Part shown: piece after piece, positions 27,888 to 35,944 of the stretch | How positions within the stretch are numbered: the first letter of the stretch is position 1 | How the letters are laid out: every line of letters starts with the position of its first letter | Source: Pedobacter metabolipauper | GTDB lineage: Bacteria; Bacteroidota; Bacteroidia; Sphingobacteriales; Sphingobacteriaceae | Direction of reading: 5' to 3' | DNA length: 64,000 bases | Assembly: GCF_004362715.1 (NCBI RefSeq) | Contig: NZ_SNYC01000004.1 | Location: 248,001-312,000 of the forward strand | Program-made: the position numbers and the translations under genes | The notes under the pieces: generated by a model | Database searches by the model: none | Seen by the model: only the letters and a program-made list of their open reading frames with translations | Told to the model about the DNA's origin: nothing

Positions 27888-28865
27888 TTATTTTTTCTTC
27901 ATAATGTATAGTTGGTTTTGTTTGATGTAAAATGTGTGGTGTGTAAATTCTGATAGTATTTGTGCGCTGGTCTGCAGGTTTTCATTCCCCAGCGTGATGG
28001 TATATTTATCCGTGTCATTCATTTTAGGATCCAGGCTGACCTTAGTATTATAATGCCTGCTGAGCTGTTTGGCGATGTCATCCATTGAAGAGTTGTCGAT
28101 GTATAGCTTATTGCTGATCCATGAACTTAGCAGTTCTGTATTGCCGGTCTTAATTTCTGCCAATTGCGTTTTGCTGTTGAATATCAGCACCTGGTCCTTT
28201 ACCATTTCGTTAGCCAGCATCAACTCTTGTTTATTCTCTGTTGTATGGGCTACTTTAACTTTACCGGTTGCTACTGCAATTTTGATTTCTGATAGGTCCG
28301 GGTAGGCATTGATGTTAAATGAGGTACCCAGTACGGTGGTTTTTAAATTGCCCGACTGGATGATGAAGGGGCGGCTTTTATCTTTAGCAATCTTAAAAAA
28401 AGCTTCTCCCGACAGCTGAACCTCTCTTGTACTTTGTTTGAAATCTGATTTTACTTTAAGTGATGATCCTGAATTCAGTGTGACTACAGATCCATCGGCA
28501 AGGGTAATTACCTTATGCTCACCTTTAAGTGTAACGTATTCGATTGCAGTCTGACCTGCATGATCGCTAAAACGATAGATCATTAACGAGATCGTTGTCA
28601 TTAAAGCAAGTACTGCTGCGAAGCGAAGGTATACCGGTAAACGAAAGATCCTGGCCTTTTTGGGATTCGCTGATTGTATCTGGTTAAAGAGTTTCCTTTT
28701 TACGTTGTTCAGCGAATTTTTTTCCTGCGTCCGTCCCGGAAGCGGAGATTGATCAAAGGACTTGTACCATAGTTCGACCTGTTCTTTTTCGGCTGCGCTA
28801 CAGTTACCGGCCAAATACTTTTTTAGCAGGGTCCTTTCTTTTTCTGTTTGAGGTGAGGTTTCCAT
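27888..28865 (-). CDS. FecR-family anti-sigma factor, 325 aa
   Basis: It has a short cytoplasmic N-terminal helical domain (KYLAGNCSAAEKEQVELWY), a single membrane segment at about 80-98 (RFAAVLALMTTISLMIYRF), a periplasmic FecR domain (HKVITLADGSVVTLNSGSSL, GEAFFKIAKD, FNINAYPD) and a C-terminal DUF4974-type STN-like end (LSRHYNTKVSLD). It holds or activates the ECF sigma factor depending on the state of the outer-membrane receptor. It sits between the sigma and SusC genes, the standard order. Confidence 0.95.
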   Translation of the reverse strand: METSPQTEKERTLLKKYLAGNCSAAEKEQVELWYKSFDQSPLPGRTQEKNSLNNVKRKLFNQIQSANPKKARIFRLPVYLRFAAVLALMTTISLMIYRFSDHAGQTAIEYVTLKGEHKVITLADGSVVTLNSGSSLKVKSDFKQSTREVQLSGEAFFKIAKDKSRPFIIQSGNLKTTVLGTSFNINAYPDLSEIKIAVATGKVKVAHTTENKQELMLANEMVKDQVLIFNSKTQLAEIKTGNTELLSSWISNKLYIDNSSMDDIAKQLSRHYNTKVSLDPKMNDTDKYTITLGNENLQTSAQILSEFTHHTFYIKQNQLYIMKKK

Positions 28866-28924
28866 TCACCTATATAATTAGAGAAATGGCCTCCTGGTAC
28901 CGTTAAATAATTGTTATGAATACA

Positions 28925-29506
28925 TTAATAGAAAAACAGCATAAACGGAATGAGCTGGATCATGTATTTTGCATTCAGTTTTCCGCGCAGGCGCTGCAGA
29001 GCCATGGTGATGTTGTTCTTTACCGTTTGCTCTGAAATACTTAGCCTTTCTGCAATTTCGCGTACAGAAATGTGTTCTTTACGGCTCAATTGAAACGCAA
29101 GCCTCATCGTTTGGGGCATATTCTGAACTTCATTATCCATGATAGTTTCCAGTTCACGGGCCATGATAAATTCTTCAGCCGGGTATTCAAACGCGGGTTC
29201 CATTTCTTTGAGCAAATGGGTATGTTCTATTTTTTTAGAGGTTCTGGCATATAACGCAAATACGCATTTTTTGGCTGCACCCAGCAGATATGGAAGCAGG
29301 CTGTCTGAGATGACGATGGTTTGGCGGTTCTTCCAAATTGAAATAAAGATATCCTGTAAAATCTCTTCGGCTTCTGTCTCAGATTTTATACGCTGATATA
29401 TATGTCTATACAGTAATGTTTTGTATCTGTCAAACAGCGTCGAAAATGCGCGTTCGTCGTCCTGTCTGATCAGCATGAACAGTTCCTCGTCTGATAGCTT
29501 CTTCAT
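28925..29506 (-). CDS. ECF sigma-70 factor (Bacteroidetes type), 193 aa
   Basis: Region 2 is DDERAFSTLFDRYKTLLYRHI followed by AEEILQDIFISIWKNR; region 4 is LSRKEHISVREIAERLSISEQTVKNNI. Length and pattern match the Bacteroidetes sigma-70 family 1 group. It is the first gene of the operon, 59 nt before the FecR gene, and a TAnnTTTG -7 element lies just upstream. It should direct transcription of the SusC/SusD genes upon receptor signalling. Confidence 0.95.
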   Translation of the reverse strand: MKKLSDEELFMLIRQDDERAFSTLFDRYKTLLYRHIYQRIKSETEAEEILQDIFISIWKNRQTIVISDSLLPYLLGAAKKCVFALYARTSKKIEHTHLLKEMEPAFEYPAEEFIMARELETIMDNEVQNMPQTMRLAFQLSRKEHISVREIAERLSISEQTVKNNITMALQRLRGKLNAKYMIQLIPFMLFFY

Positions 29507-29522
29507 AAAACCTCCACTGGCA

Positions 29523-29530
29523 CAAAAGTA
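29523..29530 (-). promoter_or_regulatory. Bacteroidota -7 element for the ECF sigma gene
   Basis: On the minus strand the sequence is TACTTTTG, matching TAnnTTTG, 16 nt before the ATG at 29506. No good -33 TTTG is seen at the expected spacing, so it may be activator-dependent. Confidence 0.45.
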
Positions 29531-29572
29531 TTGGCCGCATGTAAAGTCTATGTTATCCCAGGTTTGTATTAT

Positions 29573-30049
29573 TTACTCAGGGCTTTTATTGGCAAGATTT
29601 CGTTTTTCAATTGTTTCAGTCCAATTATAGATGCCGTGGATTAGTCCTTCATTCAAGAACACGTCAAGAAATTCAGAAAGTGAATCGGTTAATGTCATTT
29701 CCGTTTGAGCGGTATTGTAAATGGTGTAGGTATATTCATCTTTGACCGAGATCGTCCACATGTCACAATAGATGGAGTACTCCGCGAAATCAAAGTCGTT
29801 TGGCGGCAAGACATCAGATTTGCCATTTTCTATCATCTCATACAATGGAATGATATTAAATATGTTATCATCTGAATAAAAACCATTAGTAAACTCATAA
29901 AAAGTACGCATATCTTTTGGTAGCTTAATCTCCATCGCCTGTTCAAAGTCAGCAATCTCAGCTACCGAAGCTCCGGAATTTAGTATAATTCCAAGTTTTT
30001 CATGGTCGGCCTGAATTATTTTTATAATGTTTTCAATTGTTAAGTTCAT
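29573..30049 (-). CDS. SMI1/KNR4 (SUKH) family protein, 158 aa
   Basis: The pattern is that of the SUKH superfamily: an N-terminal helix, GASVAEIADFEQAMEIKLPKD, then FYEFTNGFYSDD and IIPLYEMIENG. SUKH proteins are often immunity proteins for contact-dependent or polymorphic toxins, and many are orphan copies. No toxin gene is adjacent, so this one is an orphan or a general member. It is transcribed toward the sigma gene cluster but is probably separate. Confidence 0.85.
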   Translation of the reverse strand: MNLTIENIIKIIQADHEKLGIILNSGASVAEIADFEQAMEIKLPKDMRTFYEFTNGFYSDDNIFNIIPLYEMIENGKSDVLPPNDFDFAEYSIYCDMWTISVKDEYTYTIYNTAQTEMTLTDSLSEFLDVFLNEGLIHGIYNWTETIEKRNLANKSPE

Positions 30050-30381
30050 ATATGCACTTTAATAAATACCGAAAGTCTTTAATTAGGGAATAGATAGTTG
30101 CGCATTTATGTCAATGGAGGGGGTTCATTGTTGTGATAATATGCTACAAGTTATATTACCTAACTTTGCTTTTGACATACGCTTTCTAATCAGAATTTCA
30201 ACTTTAGACATATGTTCTAAAGTACGATAATTTTAGACTTACCTGATACTACACTTAGCTATTTTTAGTGTGGATGATTAGAGTGAGTTTAAGGATTAAA
30301 ATTTGTGAATCTCTAAATAATTGATTTTTGCAAAAAAAACACGATACTTGATGTCTTGAAGCAGATTTTAGATATACATAT
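30050..30381. other. 332-bp divergent intergenic region
   Basis: No gene is visible. It holds a TAACTTTG element (TAnnTTTG type) at 30161-30168 on the plus strand, a dyad at 30201-30223 described separately, and A+T-rich sequence leading to the MaoC start. Confidence 0.5.
30201..30223. promoter_or_regulatory. 23-bp dyad, possible operator
   Basis: Perfect 8-bp arms actttaga / tctaaagt are separated by 7 nt (catatgt), with a further tttagac half-site at about 30232-30238. The spacing of the arms suits a dimeric regulator; which one is unknown. Confidence 0.35.
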
Positions 30382-30840
30382 ATGGTAGTAATCAATAATT
30401 TTGAAGAGTATAAATCGTATTCAGGTATTGAAATAGGCGTTTCCAAATGGCATACGATTGATCAGAATCAGATTAACAGGTTTGCTGACGCAACGTTAGA
30501 TCATCAGTGGATCCATACGGACGAGGAAAGAGCTAAAGTGGAAGGCCCTTTTAAAAGTACCATTGCGCATGGTTATTTAACCTTATCGTTAATCCCTTAT
30601 TTATGGAAGCAGATTGCTGATGTCCGCAACATTAAAATGGAAATCAACTACGGGATTGAGAGTTTTAAGTTTGGACAAGCCGTACTGGTAAATAACGAGG
30701 TTCAACTTAAAGCCAAACTTAATTCGATTGTGAACTTAAGGGGCGTTACCAAAGTTGTAATCGAAGCAACCCTAATTATTAAAGACCAGCCGAAACCCGC
30801 TTATACCGGTAATGTGGTTTTCCTGTATCACTTTATTTAA
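30382..30840 (+). CDS. MaoC-family (R)-hydratase-like protein, 152 aa
   Basis: A single hot-dog domain with the hydratase 2 signature: INRFADATLDHQWIHTD gives the catalytic Asp and His, followed by STIAHGYLTLSLIP. Length equals stand-alone MaoC dehydratases that hydrate enoyl-CoA or enoyl-ACP thioesters. The substrate chain cannot be read from the sequence. It stands alone on the plus strand. Confidence 0.92.
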   Translation: MVVINNFEEYKSYSGIEIGVSKWHTIDQNQINRFADATLDHQWIHTDEERAKVEGPFKSTIAHGYLTLSLIPYLWKQIADVRNIKMEINYGIESFKFGQAVLVNNEVQLKAKLNSIVNLRGVTKVVIEATLIIKDQPKPAYTGNVVFLYHFI

Positions 30841-30860
30841 GTTTAAGTTCATGATATAAA

Positions 30861-30920
30861 GACTTCAACCTGTTTGCAGTGCAGGTATTGAAAGGTCGTA
30901 GTTTCGATCCTGGCTTTTCT
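30861..30920 (+). other. tRNA-like relic (3' half)
   Basis: A 5-bp stem (30869-30873 with 30881-30885) closes a 7-nt loop TTGCAGT that has U33 and a GCA anticodon position. An aggtc-type variable end and a T-loop match TTCGATC (30903-30909) follow. The T-stem pairs badly and there is no acceptor stem, so it is at best a decayed tRNA piece. Confidence 0.3.
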
Positions 30921-31040
30921 GAATTACGCTAATGTATAAACACTAATATCTATTAAGTCTGTTTGATTATATAACATGAACTGACCAATGAGTTAAAATG
31001 ATATGTTTTATTTTGCCCGCATTATAAGATAAATTTTACC

Positions 31041-31271
31041 ATGGAAAAAACAGTGATTAAGATTAGTGCAGATTTGCAGCAATTCATAGACAAATTTGAG
31101 CCAAACAAATTTAAACTGATGGCTAAAGGGATTGAGATCAGGGGGATCAACGACATGCATAGAAATATTACCCAGGCCAAAGATCTGATCGAAAGATTAG
31201 AACTTAATCTCTTTGTATCTCACAATGCAGAGATGCTTAGTTATGGAGGATTTGAAGTTAACAATCTGTAA
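31041..31271 (+). CDS. Small protein of unknown function, 76 aa
   Basis: The protein starts MEKTVIKISADLQQFIDKF and is mainly helical with a short basic segment (KGIEIRGINDMHRN). I recognise no family. Support for a real gene is a clean ATG, a terminator directly downstream and the absence of a better frame. It is transcribed alone. Confidence 0.55.
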   Translation: MEKTVIKISADLQQFIDKFEPNKFKLMAKGIEIRGINDMHRNITQAKDLIERLELNLFVSHNAEMLSYGGFEVNNL

Positions 31272-31316
31272 TTGTTTATTCCTGACTCTTTCATAAGGCA
31301 GACTAAAATAACAAAG

Positions 31317-31368
31317 TAGCTATAAAAAAATCCTGCTCGCAGTAACGAACAGGATTTTTTTATAGCTA
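31317..31368. terminator. Bidirectional terminator, 19-bp perfect inverted repeat
   Basis: The arm tagctataaaaaaatcctg at 31317-31335 is mirrored perfectly at 31350-31368 around a 14-nt loop. A7 and T7 tracts lie inside the arms, so the hairpin can end transcription from both directions. Confidence 0.85.
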
Positions 31369-31486
31369 TATTTTATGAATTGACTTATATATCTAAATAT
31401 AGATTTTATCTATACATTCTAAAACAATAAATTCAAAATAGCTATTATTAGCCTCTATCATGAATTTAATCCCGTTATTATCACCT

Positions 31487-31915
31487 TTACTTCCCTCCGT
31501 CTGAAAAGGCGATTAAAGCTGCGCCTGCAATCATGACTGTTGCGCCGACGATCAATTGCCAGCTGATTTTTTCTTTCAGGAATACAACAGATAAAATTAT
31601 GGCTATGACCAGTGAAGATCTTTCCAGCGTAACGACATAGGAAGCGGGTCCGAGTGACAGGGCTTTATAAGAAAATAATGTAGAGAGAGAGGTACAGACA
31701 CCTGCTATGATGAGCAATACCCAGGCTTTGGTCTCAATTTGTTTCCAGTCTGCAAAGTTGCCCTGGTAAAGCACAACTGACCAGGCGATTGCGAGGATGA
31801 GGACTGCCTGAATTGCAAATGCCAGGCTTGAATCTACATTTTTTAATCCCGCTTTAGTTAACACAATAACCAGGGCCGCAGATATTGCAGCCAGAATACC
31901 CCATAAAACCCACAT
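31487..31915 (-). CDS. EamA-type (DMT superfamily) small membrane transporter, 142 aa
   Basis: Five hydrophobic segments fill the protein (from MWVLWGILAAISAALVIVLT to LIVGATVMIAGAALIAF), and the AALVIVLTKAGLKNVDSSLA and GPASYVVTLERSSLVIAIIL phrases fit single-domain EamA proteins of the COG2510 kind. These half-size members are thought to act as dimers in export of small molecules. The substrate is unknown. Confidence 0.88.
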   Translation of the reverse strand: MWVLWGILAAISAALVIVLTKAGLKNVDSSLAFAIQAVLILAIAWSVVLYQGNFADWKQIETKAWVLLIIAGVCTSLSTLFSYKALSLGPASYVVTLERSSLVIAIILSVVFLKEKISWQLIVGATVMIAGAALIAFSDGGK

Positions 31916-31983
31916 AATTTCTTTTTAATAGTTAACACCGGAAATCCGGAATAGATTACAAAAAATGCATTTTCTAACGGCTG

Positions 31984-32595
31984 TTATCTCAGCGGCAGAT
32001 AGGTTCCTGATAATTCTTCTCCTTTTTGATGGATGATAATTGCTGTACACGCTTTCCCATTATCTATTTCGAACGCAATCCCTTCATGACTGTCCCAAAC
32101 ATCGAGTTCATTGTTTTCAGTTTTAAAAGATTGGATCTTATGGACATTGTAAACTTTTTTGATCTCATCCAGCGTTGAAGCAACCCCGATTCCATTTGAT
32201 GCTTTAAATTTTGGGGATGTGATCCTAATTTGTTTTACTCTTGCTTTTGGCATATCACCGGTATCTCTAACGGCATAGATGGATGTGGAATGTTTAATTC
32301 CCTCACTGTCGTCATACCAAAAAGCAACCATCTTCTGCATGGCTGCATCACTTGAATCCGGCCGGCCAAGTACTTTCAGCACTTCTTCGCTATCCTCGTT
32401 TATTTTAATTTTTCCTGCTGCATCGCCGGGTTCCAATACGAAGTCTTTATCAACAGCATCTGATGAAGTGGCCGCACTATCTAAAGATGTATTTGCTGCG
32501 GCATTATTATCCTGCTTGTTGCCATCGCTGCTGCAGGAAATGAATCCAAGAGTGATGGAGCACAATATGGCTATGATAGTTTTTGATTTGAACAT
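31984..32595 (-). CDS. Lipoprotein of unknown function, 203 aa
   Basis: A lipoprotein signal (MFKSKTIIAILCSITLGFIS then C) is followed by an Asn/Ala/Ser-rich linker (about 22-50). The globular part (55-203) has an alternating beta pattern (GKIKINEDSEEVLKVLGRPD, VKQIRITSPKF, SFKTENNELDVWDSHEGIAFE). The -LGRPDSS- phrase recalls small BLIP/SmpA-like folds, but I would not assign it. It is monocistronic. Confidence 0.75.
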   Translation of the reverse strand: MFKSKTIIAILCSITLGFISCSSDGNKQDNNAAANTSLDSAATSSDAVDKDFVLEPGDAAGKIKINEDSEEVLKVLGRPDSSDAAMQKMVAFWYDDSEGIKHSTSIYAVRDTGDMPKARVKQIRITSPKFKASNGIGVASTLDEIKKVYNVHKIQSFKTENNELDVWDSHEGIAFEIDNGKACTAIIIHQKGEELSGTYLPLR

Positions 32596-32662
32596 GATAT
32601 TTATTTATAGTAAAGACAGATAAGTCCAATAAAATGTTTTTTTCAATTCTATTTAGCGATGA

Positions 32663-33622
32663 TCATTTACTGTTATGGACGATATATTTTTCATAGATAT
32701 ACTTTGTAACCGGCATTAATCTTTTGCGGCTCTCAGTAGGGTGATCACCTCCCATGGTATAAAACTCAATTTTGCCACCCACTTTTGCGTAGTAAGCTTT
32801 ACCTATTTCACTTTCGGTGATCAAAGCCTTATTCGTGATTTTTTCTAAATGGGACAATCTAAAAGTATCCAAAGGAATAACAGAAGCACGATAAACCTTT
32901 TGATCACAGGCAATGGGCTGGTAATGTTTTCCGTCCCAATACATACATTGCCGGTCGCCTTTTCTGTAAAAAATATACGAGCCAATTAAAACAATCACTA
33001 CTGCGGTAAATGCGAGAATGGCTTTATTGAATTTTTTTGGAACATTTACCTGTTCATTGATACTAAGGCTTTGAACCGGGGATGGTACTTCTACAAAAGT
33101 TACATTTTCTATTTCTTTTGGGGCTTCATCATTTATCGATTGATTTAAAATTTGAATCTCACTTACTCCTTCCACACTTGGTTCAATCTCTGGAAAATCT
33201 GGATTTTTGTCGCTTTCTTTTGAACCAATAGTTAACGACTTCAGACCAACGGGATCATAAAAATTTACTGGTATATGGGGCCTGGGCTCAAAGTTGGTCA
33301 TCCAGGCCAGGAGTTCAATGGTCTTTTCCTTTATATTCTCTACTTTTCCTTTCAAAAAGTTGTCCAGGGCTTTGAATTTATCGGCATCAGACGCCTTAAC
33401 CCCCTGCCTGTATTCTGCCCCACTATTTCTTTCCCCAAAGATCGCTTTGAATGTATTGCGATCCTTATCCGAATACCTTTCATTAAAAACGTCTAAACAT
33501 TCCTCCTTTAATCTGGCTTGTGTAGGACGCTGCAATTTAGGAGGCAGCGTACCCTCATTTTTCATCTTTTCATAAGCAAGAATTACTTCTCTTTTATAAT
33601 CTTCAAACTTTTTCAAATCCAT
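32663..33622 (-). CDS. Single-pass membrane protein of unknown function, 319 aa, paralogue of the 40,925-41,663 gene
   Basis: The N-terminal part (1-115) is helical and basic, a long linker follows, and one membrane segment is near 200-219 (AILAFTAVVIVLIGSYIF). The exported C-terminal domain has QCMYWDGKHYQPIACD, LDTFRLSHLEKIT, GKIEFYTMGGDHP and a final TKYIYEKYI. The same series of motifs is found in the frameshifted gene at 40.9 kb, so the two are paralogues in opposite orientation. I know no function. The start ATG at 33622 is preceded by a 20-bp tandem repeat. Confidence 0.75.
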   Translation of the reverse strand: MDLKKFEDYKREVILAYEKMKNEGTLPPKLQRPTQARLKEECLDVFNERYSDKDRNTFKAIFGERNSGAEYRQGVKASDADKFKALDNFLKGKVENIKEKTIELLAWMTNFEPRPHIPVNFYDPVGLKSLTIGSKESDKNPDFPEIEPSVEGVSEIQILNQSINDEAPKEIENVTFVEVPSPVQSLSINEQVNVPKKFNKAILAFTAVVIVLIGSYIFYRKGDRQCMYWDGKHYQPIACDQKVYRASVIPLDTFRLSHLEKITNKALITESEIGKAYYAKVGGKIEFYTMGGDHPTESRKRLMPVTKYIYEKYIVHNSK

Positions 33623-33640
33623 TGAACGGTTATAATGAAC

Positions 33641-33690
33641 GGAATTTTCGGAATTTCAAAGGAATTTTCGGAATTCAAACAGAATTACCA
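33641..33690. repeat. 20-bp tandem repeat ggaattttcggaatt-caaa
   Basis: Two near-identical 20-bp units (33641-33660 and 33661-33680) and a decayed third (to about 33707) lie directly upstream of the minus-strand gene start at 33622. They could be repeated regulator sites. Confidence 0.7.
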
Positions 33691-33918
33691 GAATCTTCGG
33701 AATCCGTTGACAGATAACCACTTACAACCCCATATGTTTGCATAAGAAATCGGTTAAGGCTTTGGTTAGCTATCAAAGTTAAATGTACAAAACAGATTTC
33801 ATAAAGAGATGAAAGCGCGGTAGTTAGCAGCCGGGTTGGGAAGCAGCTACTTGCTCCCGCGATGGATTCTCACACTTCCCAAAAATTTCAGAAGGCCTTC
33901 TGATTTGCATTGCGGCAA

Positions 33919-33942
33919 TCCACCCGATAGGATTCGGGTGGA
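33919..33942. other. Hairpin, 9-bp stem
   Basis: tccacccga (33919-33927) pairs with tcgggtgga (33934-33942) around a 6-nt loop. No U-tract follows on the plus strand, so it is more likely a leader structure or REP-like element than a terminator. Confidence 0.5.
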
Positions 33943-33969
33943 CCTGCACAGTATTTCATTCTTAAATTT

Positions 33970-34161
33970 TTGATCATGTTTTTACCATTAATCATTGCCA
34001 TTTTATTGGGGCTTACAAGTCCGGCAAACACAAACTGCAATCATAATAACAACAGCACCGTAACTACCAATGATGATCCCGGTAGTGGTGACGACCCAAA
34101 AGGAAATCCTGGCGGTGATACGGGCGGAGAAAACGGACACCTTCCACCTCCAAAACCATAA
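33970..34161 (+). CDS. Small secreted peptide precursor-like protein, 63 aa
   Basis: The ATG at 33976 or 33970 starts a hydrophobic signal-like segment (MIMFLPLIIAILLGLTSPA), then an Asn/Thr-rich stretch and a Gly/Asp/Pro tail ending HLPPPKP. There is no folded domain. Such short exported proteins can be peptide signals or surface peptides; this is inference only. A terminator follows, and the TPR histidine kinase starts 117 nt downstream in the same direction. Confidence 0.55.
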   Translation: MIMFLPLIIAILLGLTSPANTNCNHNNNSTVTTNDDPGSGDDPKGNPGGDTGGENGHLPPPKP

Positions 34162-34164
34162 TGA

Positions 34165-34192
34165 AAATAAGGCGGCCCAGGTCGCCTTATTT
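34165..34192 (+). terminator. Terminator-like hairpin after the small peptide gene
   Basis: aaataaggcg (34165-34174) pairs with cgccttattt (34183-34192), a 10-bp stem with an 8-nt loop, followed by tctttcc, a weak U-tract. Confidence 0.65.
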
Positions 34193-34247
34193 CTTTCCTA
34201 TTTCCATTTCTTTGGAAAAAAGATCAAATAAAAAGAAATCATTATTA

Positions 34248-34267
34248 TTTCTTACTTTAGTAAGAAA
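34248..34267. promoter_or_regulatory. 20-bp palindrome before the histidine kinase
   Basis: Perfect 8-bp arms tttcttac / gtaagaaa with a 4-nt spacer lie 11 nt upstream of the TTG start at 34279. It may be an operator of the neighbouring response regulator or an mRNA hairpin that limits translation. Confidence 0.4.
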
Positions 34268-34278
34268 ACCAAATAACC

Positions 34279-35937
34279 TTGAAATATTTCTATCTCTTAG
34301 TTTTTGTCTGGGTGTTTCTCTTTTCCTGTTCCAGGAATAAAGCAGTAAAAGAAAAAGAAGCTGAGAATCCATTTTATGACAAGGCATTTGAGTATCGTGA
34401 AAAGAAGATCCCTGATAGTGCCTTCTTCTACTTCAACAAAGCAAAGGAACTGTTTTTGCAGAACAAAGACGGTTTTAGTGCTGGGAAATGTTTGGTAAAC
34501 ATGGGCATTATTTCAACAGATAAAGGTGATTATTTTGGTAGTCAGGAGATCTTACTGGAAGCCCTTCGCTATTTCGACAAAAATAAAAAAGAACACTTTA
34601 TCTACCTGGGATCTAATTTCCATGAGTTAGGGGTAGCATCTTCCGAATTAAAAAACTATTCGCAAGCTATTGTCTTTTATAACCAGTCCTTAAAATATGC
34701 TCAGGATAGTGCATCCCTATTGGTTACTAAAAACAGTATTGCCAATGCTTACCGAAGAATTGGGGACTATAAGAATTCGTTATCTATTTTTCAAAGCATT
34801 TTAGCGCAAAAAACCGATAGTACCGAATTTGCAAGGGCACTGTCTAATTTTGCATTTACAAAATGGCAGCAAAACCCTAATTATCGTGCAAAGGCTGAGC
34901 TTTTAAAGGCCTTGAGCATTCGTGAAGAGGAGCATGATTTATGGGGACAAAATGCCAGCTATTCCCATCTTGCAGATTATTATACCCAAACACAGCCAGA
35001 CACTGCTTTATTTTATGCCCATAAAATGTATTGGGTTGCAAAAAAAATAAAGAGCCCGGATGATCAGCTTGAATCCCTCCAAAAACTTGTAAAACTTAGT
35101 CCGGCCAGGGAAACAAAACAATATTTTGAGATTTATCAGAACCTGGACGATAGTTTACAAACCTCTCGAAATGCGGCAAAGAATCAATTTGCGCTCATAC
35201 GCTATGAGACCGAAAAGAACAAAGCAGAGAACCTGGTGCTTCAGAAAGACAACGCTGGCAAAAGATACCAAATTATTATCCTGATCTTCGGTATCGTGTT
35301 GGTTATAGTTGTTGGTTTTCTTTGGTATAAGAAAAGAAAACAGCGGCTTGAACTCGAGGCAAAAAATGCCATTCGTGAAAGTCAGCTGAAGACTTCAAAG
35401 CGGGTACATGACGTAGTGGCGAACGGGCTGTACCGGGTAATGACAGAATTCGAAAACCAACAGGAAATTAACAAAGACCATATGCTGGACAGGATCGAAG
35501 ACCTCTACGAAAAATCCCGCGACATCTCTTATGAAAAGCCGGAACTTCCCGATCAGGACTTTCAGAAAAAAATATCAGATCTACTTGCCTCTTTTGCTAC
35601 AGAGACGACCAAAATACGCATTGCAGGAAATACCCCTAAGTTATGGAAAAAAGTAAATTCTAAGGCTAAGTCTGAGGTTGAGCACATTATTCAGGAACTC
35701 ATGGTAAATATGAAAAAGCACAGTGGGGCCAATAATGTTGTGATACGGTTTGAGGATCAGCAAGATCAGGTGATCATTTATTATACCGATAACGGCATTG
35801 GCATATCCGAAGGCACTGGATTTAAGAATGGACTGACGAATACGGGAAACCGTATAGAAGCCATTCACGGAGCAATTACCTTTGACAACACAGCGGAAAA
35901 AGGATTAAAAATTAAAATATCCTTCCCCATTTCTTAA
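34279..35937 (+). CDS. TPR-containing sensor histidine kinase, 552 aa (TTG start)
   Basis: It begins at TTG because no nearby ATG is in frame and this start gives a lipoprotein-like signal (MKYFYLLVFVWVFLFSC). The periplasmic part (20-330) is a TPR array. A membrane segment (about 331-350, IIILIFGIVLVIVVGFLWY) is followed by a coiled linker, a dimerisation helix with H377 (RVHDVVANGLYRV) and a HATPase_c domain with N477 (ELMVNMKKHSG), DNGIG and NTGNRIEAIHG. This is the Bacteroidota TPR/NarX-type kinase architecture. It is followed 7 nt later by its response regulator. Confidence 0.93.
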   Translation: MKYFYLLVFVWVFLFSCSRNKAVKEKEAENPFYDKAFEYREKKIPDSAFFYFNKAKELFLQNKDGFSAGKCLVNMGIISTDKGDYFGSQEILLEALRYFDKNKKEHFIYLGSNFHELGVASSELKNYSQAIVFYNQSLKYAQDSASLLVTKNSIANAYRRIGDYKNSLSIFQSILAQKTDSTEFARALSNFAFTKWQQNPNYRAKAELLKALSIREEEHDLWGQNASYSHLADYYTQTQPDTALFYAHKMYWVAKKIKSPDDQLESLQKLVKLSPARETKQYFEIYQNLDDSLQTSRNAAKNQFALIRYETEKNKAENLVLQKDNAGKRYQIIILIFGIVLVIVVGFLWYKKRKQRLELEAKNAIRESQLKTSKRVHDVVANGLYRVMTEFENQQEINKDHMLDRIEDLYEKSRDISYEKPELPDQDFQKKISDLLASFATETTKIRIAGNTPKLWKKVNSKAKSEVEHIIQELMVNMKKHSGANNVVIRFEDQQDQVIIYYTDNGIGISEGTGFKNGLTNTGNRIEAIHGAITFDNTAEKGLKIKISFPIS

Positions 35938-35944
35938 ATGATAA

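Larger units (their letters stand above)
33623..33969. other. Divergent intergenic region with repeats and hairpins
   Basis: No gene. The left end has repeated ggaattttcggaatt units; the right end (33830-33945) is rich in small palindromes: agaaggccttct, attgcggcaat and the hairpin at 33919-33942. It forms the 5' leader or upstream region of the small peptide gene at 33970. Confidence 0.55.
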
